A stretch of DNA of 32,500 nt from Symbiodinium natans (taxonomy: Eukaryota; Sar; Dinophyceae; Suessiales; Symbiodiniaceae): assembly GCA_905221605.1 (NCBI GenBank), contig CAJNDS010002249.1, positions 441,523-474,022 of the forward strand, in the 5' to 3' direction. Shown piece after piece: positions 22,301 through 28,300 of the stretch (positions within the stretch are counted from its first letter, which is position 1; every line of letters starts with the position of its first letter). The translations under genes and the position numbers were made by a program. Under the pieces are notes generated by a model, which saw nothing but the letters and a program-made list of their open reading frames with translations, ran no database searches and was not told the DNA's origin.

Positions 22301-25300
22301 GTTTATAATTTTATAGCTACCCTCCTAGTGCAGCCAAGTAAACAACGCTGCAAAGACGCAGCATACTTTAGGATTCGGGCTGCGCTCCTTGGGTTTGCAA
22401 AGATTCCACAATGCACTGGGTTTAGGGTTTGGGGTTTAGGGTTTAGGGTTTAGGGTTTAGGGTTTAGGTTTTGGGGTTTAGGGTTTAGGGTTTAGGGTTT
22501 AGGGTTTAGGGCACTACGCCGTCACTCCGCGTCACGGAAGGGCCCCCCGGGGTCTATGATACCAGCGAGATACTCTTCCACGTTCATCACGAAGTGCACG
22601 GTCCGGCCATCTGCAGATTGAAGGAAGGGGGTTTAAGGTTTAGGGCTGAGGGTTTGGGACGCGAGAATACTCCACACAGAAGGTATGACTCATGATGCTG
22701 GCCGGGTGGACAACAGCTAGCGGTTCGAAGTGAGTGGTTGCGTGCGAGCATGCTAGTTTGCAAGTGTATAGGAGCACGCGTTGATCATGGAGCTCGCGAA
22801 TTGTTGGCCCATGCGGTCTACAAACTCTTTGGTGAGGTAGGCCTTGAGCCGAAACACATATTCGTCATGTTAGAAGCAGGTTTGGGGCACGAGCTCTGAG
22901 TGCATGGCCGCATGTTTGCAACTTGCAATTGCAGTATTGCATGTTTCGTGGTCGCGAAACATGATGGCGTGCCTTGTGATTTGGTCTTTCGGTTGCTTGT
23001 ACGTCTTTTCTTTGGGTCGATCATGCAAGCTTCTGGTCGATCATTCTGTCAAGGCCAAGGGGTTGAGATCAAGCCCTATTCAGGTCCATGTAGCGTCGGG
23101 AGGCAACAAGAGCCATAAGCCCACATGAAGTTGCATGGTTAGTTCTACCGCTAGGACTAAAACTGCAGTCAAGCCATGAGTTCCTCGTCTCCCGAAATGA
23201 GGGTTATAGCTGCAGCCATAGCTCCCAGGCTGAGAGCCCTTGTGCCCACCCCCAACCTATATTAGAACTCTGAAGAGCTACAGAGCCCAAAAATTGGACC
23301 TTAGTTTAAGGAACCTATCAGCTGACCGTTTAACACTCCACGCGGACACGGATGCCCCAACACAGACCCTCCCTTGCTTGGCCTATCCATAGGATCCCCC
23401 CCACCCTCCCCCTGCTTTGGGTTCCCCGGCCGAAAACCTTCCGTCGTCGTGCGACTTTTTGTGTGGAAGTGTTCGTGACTCCATCAGACTTAAGCATGAG
23501 CGCGGCTCGGAGTTTTGGGGCTTACGGTTTAGTGTTTAGGGTCGGATTTGGGGGTTTAGGGTTTTGGGCAGCCAAGCATGGAGCAATACGCTACATCGTT
23601 TTCCGGACCAGGTTTGGGCAGATCGTGTCTGCGAAGATCCATGTGGATCCTGTGACGAAGGCCCGAGCAGATTGCAGGACCAAGTTTGGGTGGTTTAGGG
23701 TTTAGGGTTTAGGGTTTAGGGTTTGGGGCTTAGGGTTTAGGGTTTAGGGTTTAGGGTTTTAGGGTTTAGGGTTTAGGGATGCAAGGGCGTTTGGGGGGTG
23801 GGTTAAGCACTTAGGTCTTTACGCTTTAGGCTGTGAGGATTTTCTGTGTTAAGTTTTAAGGTAGATAAGGCCGGAAGTGCAGTAGTTCCCCTGGTTCTTA
23901 GTAGGGAATGAGGGAATTAAGGCCCTATATTTAGGGAATATGCAGGGTACCTCATTCCCTTCCGAAGCGTCAGCATAGGAAGCCCGGAGGGAACCCTACA
24001 GCATACGTAGGAACCCTACACCCTAAACCCTAAACCCTATAGACCCTAGACCCTAAGCCCGAAACCCCAAACCCCAAGCCCCAAGCCCCAAACCCCAAAC
24101 CCCAAACCCAAGCCGAGTCGAACAGGACCTTGGGAGCTTTGGGTAACCAGGGCTAAGACAACCAGAAGCCTTGGAGGGTTTAGGGTTCCAGGGTTTAGGG
24201 CTTAGGGTTCCAGGGTTCCAGGGTTCCAGGGTTTATGTTTTAGCGCTTAACCCCAGGGTCTTAAACTAGACCCTGCGCATAGAAAGTTCTATAAGCATTG
24301 GGGGGGGGGGGGGGGGGGGGGTGCAGGGACTTTGAGTTTTGGTTTAAGACACTAGCTGGATCGGAAGTGTGATTTCGAGGGTACCTGAACTCAGGTATCA
24401 TGAGCTGGAACCGTAGATCCTTTCCTTTGGCAGGGCTTCGCTAGGGGCGTATTTAGTACGCTCAAACCTGCATCCTGAACCTGCTTGCCTCGGAGCAACC
24501 ACCAAACCCGGAAAGTCTGGCCGAAACCCGACCCTAAGTACCGAAGCCATCAAAGCCTCATTATGTACGGTTTAGGGCTCTCAATGCCGTCAAAGCCTTT
24601 ACGCCGAGTCACGAAACCCCAAACCTTCAACGACTTCAATCGCAACCCTCCCTTCCCGCCCCTCCCCCCCCCCCTCCCCCCAACACCCGAGCCCCATCCC
24701 CAAAAGCCCCAACCCAAAAGAGAACTATTTGGTGAAAAGCCCCTAGCCCTGAAGCATACAAACCCCAAAATGCCAAACCCGTACACCCCATAAACCCAAA
24801 CACTCCAACCCCACGAAAGAACCCAAACACCCAAAACCCTCCCAAACCTTACCAAACCTTTCCTACTATTTGTTCAAGAACCCCCCCAAAAATAGAAGGT
24901 TTCCTTATTAAGGGTAGTATAGGGATTGTTTTTATTCTTCTGGGGTTCTTAAGCAAGTAGCTCCAAACTCTCCAAAACCTCCAAATCCCTAAGCCCTGAC
25001 CTCAAATCCTGAACCCCACGAAGCTCTGAGGACCTTAGCTGGCCCTCATTTCAGGCCTCGACACCTTTCGTTAACAAAACAAACAATCCCTAAGCGCTGA
25101 CCTCAACTCCTGAACCCTTCGAAGCTCTCAAGGCCTTAGATTATCTCTACTTTGTGGTGCTTTACTGTATCTTTAGATCCTTAGCCTTTTTGGGTTTATT
25201 GGGTTTCTTAATAAGGCAGCCAAAAAATATTTTATAGCTACCCTTCTGAGTGCGGCCAAGTTTAGATTGCCTTCATTTCAGGCCTCGAAAGGTTTCGGCT

Positions 25301-28300
25301 TCTGCTCCTACGTGACGACGCAAGCAGCAACCATGGCCATCAAAGGTATGAATGGCCGCTGCCTCAGAGGAAGCTTCCGAAACCCTCCATGCCCTCCGGG
25401 GTTTAGGGTTTAGGGGTTTAGGGGTTTAGGGGTTTAGGGGTTTAGGGGTTTAGGGGTTTAGGGGTTTAGGGGTTTAGGGGTTTAGGGGTTTAGGGTTTAG
25501 GGTTTAGGGTTTAGGGACACCATGGAGAGCAACCTGGAGTAACTAGATGGCATCCTATCTGAGGGCGCGTGCCCTGGGCGGCTGCTTGGGCACAGTGGAA
25601 GCATCCAAGCGGTTGCTCCCCCCTAGCCTTACACTTCGAGGGTTTAGGGTTTAGGGTTGAGGGTTGAGGGTTTAGGGTTTAGGTTTTAGGGTTCACAGGT
25701 CTGAACTGTTCATGTGCGTTTTTTTCTTCATCTGCCTTCGCGCTTTCAGCCCATGGGGTTTACTTGCCCTGTTTTAGGTGCAAGGCTGAGGGCTAGAGCC
25801 CCTGAAGCCCGAAACCCTAAACTCTGGTTCGGGCACTTTCCCTAAATTGCAGGCTTAAGCGCCGTTCCTCAGAAGCTGGTCAGAAATGTGCCTTAACTGT
25901 TGACCAACAGTCAACCACCCTTTTTCCAGGGCATGTGGGCCATTCTGAGTTCTGAACGAGGTTTAGGGTTTAGGGTTTAGGGTTTAGGGTTTAGGGTTTA
26001 GGGTTTAGGGTAGGTCCCTAGGTACTTACCCCTTGAACCCCTCCCTTAACAACACTAAACCCCAAACCCCAAACCCTAAACCCTAAACGCTAAACCCTCT
26101 TTGTGGCGCGGTATGTGGGATGTCAGGATGCACCCTTGCTTGGTAGCCCAGCGGTACCCTTTACCCCTTTTTTTTGGTTCAAGGTCCCCTTATAAAGTAA
26201 CTATCCCAAAAAAGGGTGCCCTTATTATCATAATATCGCTACTGGGCTACTAAGCTTGAAAGCCCGCGATCTCCCATGTAGAGTCCATAGAGTAACCTTC
26301 ATGCCCTGGAAGAATGGGAAGGTGACTTATTTCCTTGGGCGCGCTTGGTCTTGTTTAAAGGTACAAGGTCGTTCTGGGCAAGCCCTAAACCCTAAACCCT
26401 AAACCCTAAACCCTGAACCCTAAATTGCAGTTCTGAGGCTTTGACACCAAACAGGGCAAGTTCCTGAAAGTCACCATCAAGAAAGGTGAAGAACAGCGGC
26501 TTGACGGAGCTGGCTGGTTCTTAGAAGGAAGTGAGTATATACCCTTTAAGGGGTAATATAGGGCCCTATATATATATATATGTATATGGTTATATAGGGC
26601 CCTATGTATACCCTATCAGGGGTCATGTAGGGCCCTGATTCCCTCATTCCCTACTAAGAACCAGGGGCTGAGCTATTGATTAGGGTTTAAGGTTTAGGGT
26701 TGAGGGGGCTGATCTACACTACTTTGGCTGGGCCCGTACTCGGTGGGCCCTTGGGACATGTTATGTTTTGCCTTATTGGGCTTACAGGAATATTTGTTCG
26801 GAGGGTCTTTAGGGCCATCCTGGCATAAGTAGTTTAGGCTATAGGGTTTAGGGTTTAGGGTTTAAGATTTAGGGTTTAGGCATCTTGGGGTTCCCAGCTC
26901 ATGGTCAAGTGAACCCAACAAGAATAAGATTGGATACCATCACACAAACTACAAGTGAGGGTCCAAGTACGGGCCCTTTTTGCTTATCTCGTAGACATCG
27001 TATATTCTGAAAAGATAACCTCTAAACCCTAAACCCTAAACCGTTTAACCCTAAACCCAAAACCCCCAGCCTCGGACTTTCTGCACGCCTCTGGACCTTT
27101 GCAAAGCCTGACCGTTCTGAATTTGGGCTCCATGATCCTCATGCGTTTCCGGCATAGGATTTAGCGGGTGCAGGGCGCATGGAGCAACCCTGTAGCCCAT
27201 AAATCACAAGGGCATAAGGGACAGTGTTTCCATGAGCTCGTGAAATCGTTTTTGGGATCAGATGCACTTTTAGTTCATCACCCTGAGCTCGAAACTCTCA
27301 ACCGTTAAGGTCGATGCCCACGTTTAAGGGCATATGAGCAAGCGCCAAAAACCCCAGCCATTCAAGTAAGTAAGGGGTGGACACGAATGCCCAAAACCCT
27401 GCAAAGCGATGAGCCTTGAAATTTTCCCAAAAGCGAACACCTGCAGACATCAAGCGTGGACAGCTGACACTAAAACCCTGTGAAGCGATGGGAACACTTG
27501 AAAAGCGACGCCCCTCATGTTGCGTCCATAGCACCGCCAGCGGGTTTTGGCAATTGCTCATTATCGGGTACATTTTCACACCTTGAACCATTTCTTGAGT
27601 ATTGACCTCTCTGAGTACACGCCTCGTGTCTCTTGGAACACTCATCTAGGACCCAGAGTAGACTATAATTCCCCTTTCTGGGTTTTAGGTTCCATCATGA
27701 GCCCCTTTAAACCAAAAAGGGTACCCTTTGGGATGCTCCCCCTGATACACAGTCCTTAGTAGGGTTATAATCAGGGAGGGGGGGGGGGGTACTATGATCC
27801 CCTTTAAGGACTGCTAGTAAAGGGGGGAACATCCCTAAACCCTAAACCCTAAAGGGGTACCCATTTTGAATCCTCGGTTGCTCTTGTGTCTTGTCATCCT
27901 CCAAGGTACAACCCAGACGCGGTCTCAGCGCAGAATGTTCCAGCAGCGGCCGCAGCTGGCGTGGCTCTAGGTTTAGGGTTTAGGGTTTAGGGTTTCGGGT
28001 TTCGGGTTTAGGGTTTAGTGGTTTAGGCTTGGGCGTTGTCTTGACTTTCTTCGGTCTTTCTGGGGCCTGGTGGACAGACGGGCTGATCATATTCGAGCAA
28101 GAAATGTTGCCAAGTCATCTGGGAGGTTCCAGACTAGGTAGCCCAGTGGTGCCCTGTATCCCTTTTTTTTGGTTATGGGTTCCCTGAAAATGAAAATAAC
28201 CAACCTTCTCGGGTGCCCTTACTACAACATGCTTACTGTGCTGGCACGTAGATGGTGGGGTTCCTATCTTCATATAAGTTAGGGTCCCCAAAAAAGGGTT

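Noticed and set aside
21016-23666. Identification of gene A with a named orthologue such as FCA or CELF
   Set aside because: Motifs support the families, but the domain order differs and no alignment could be run, so no gene symbol is given.
26526-26640. GT donor GTGAGT at 26531 as the end of exon 16
   Set aside because: It is a canonical-looking site, but its phase does not lead into exon 17, while the GC donor at 26499 does and matches all other introns.
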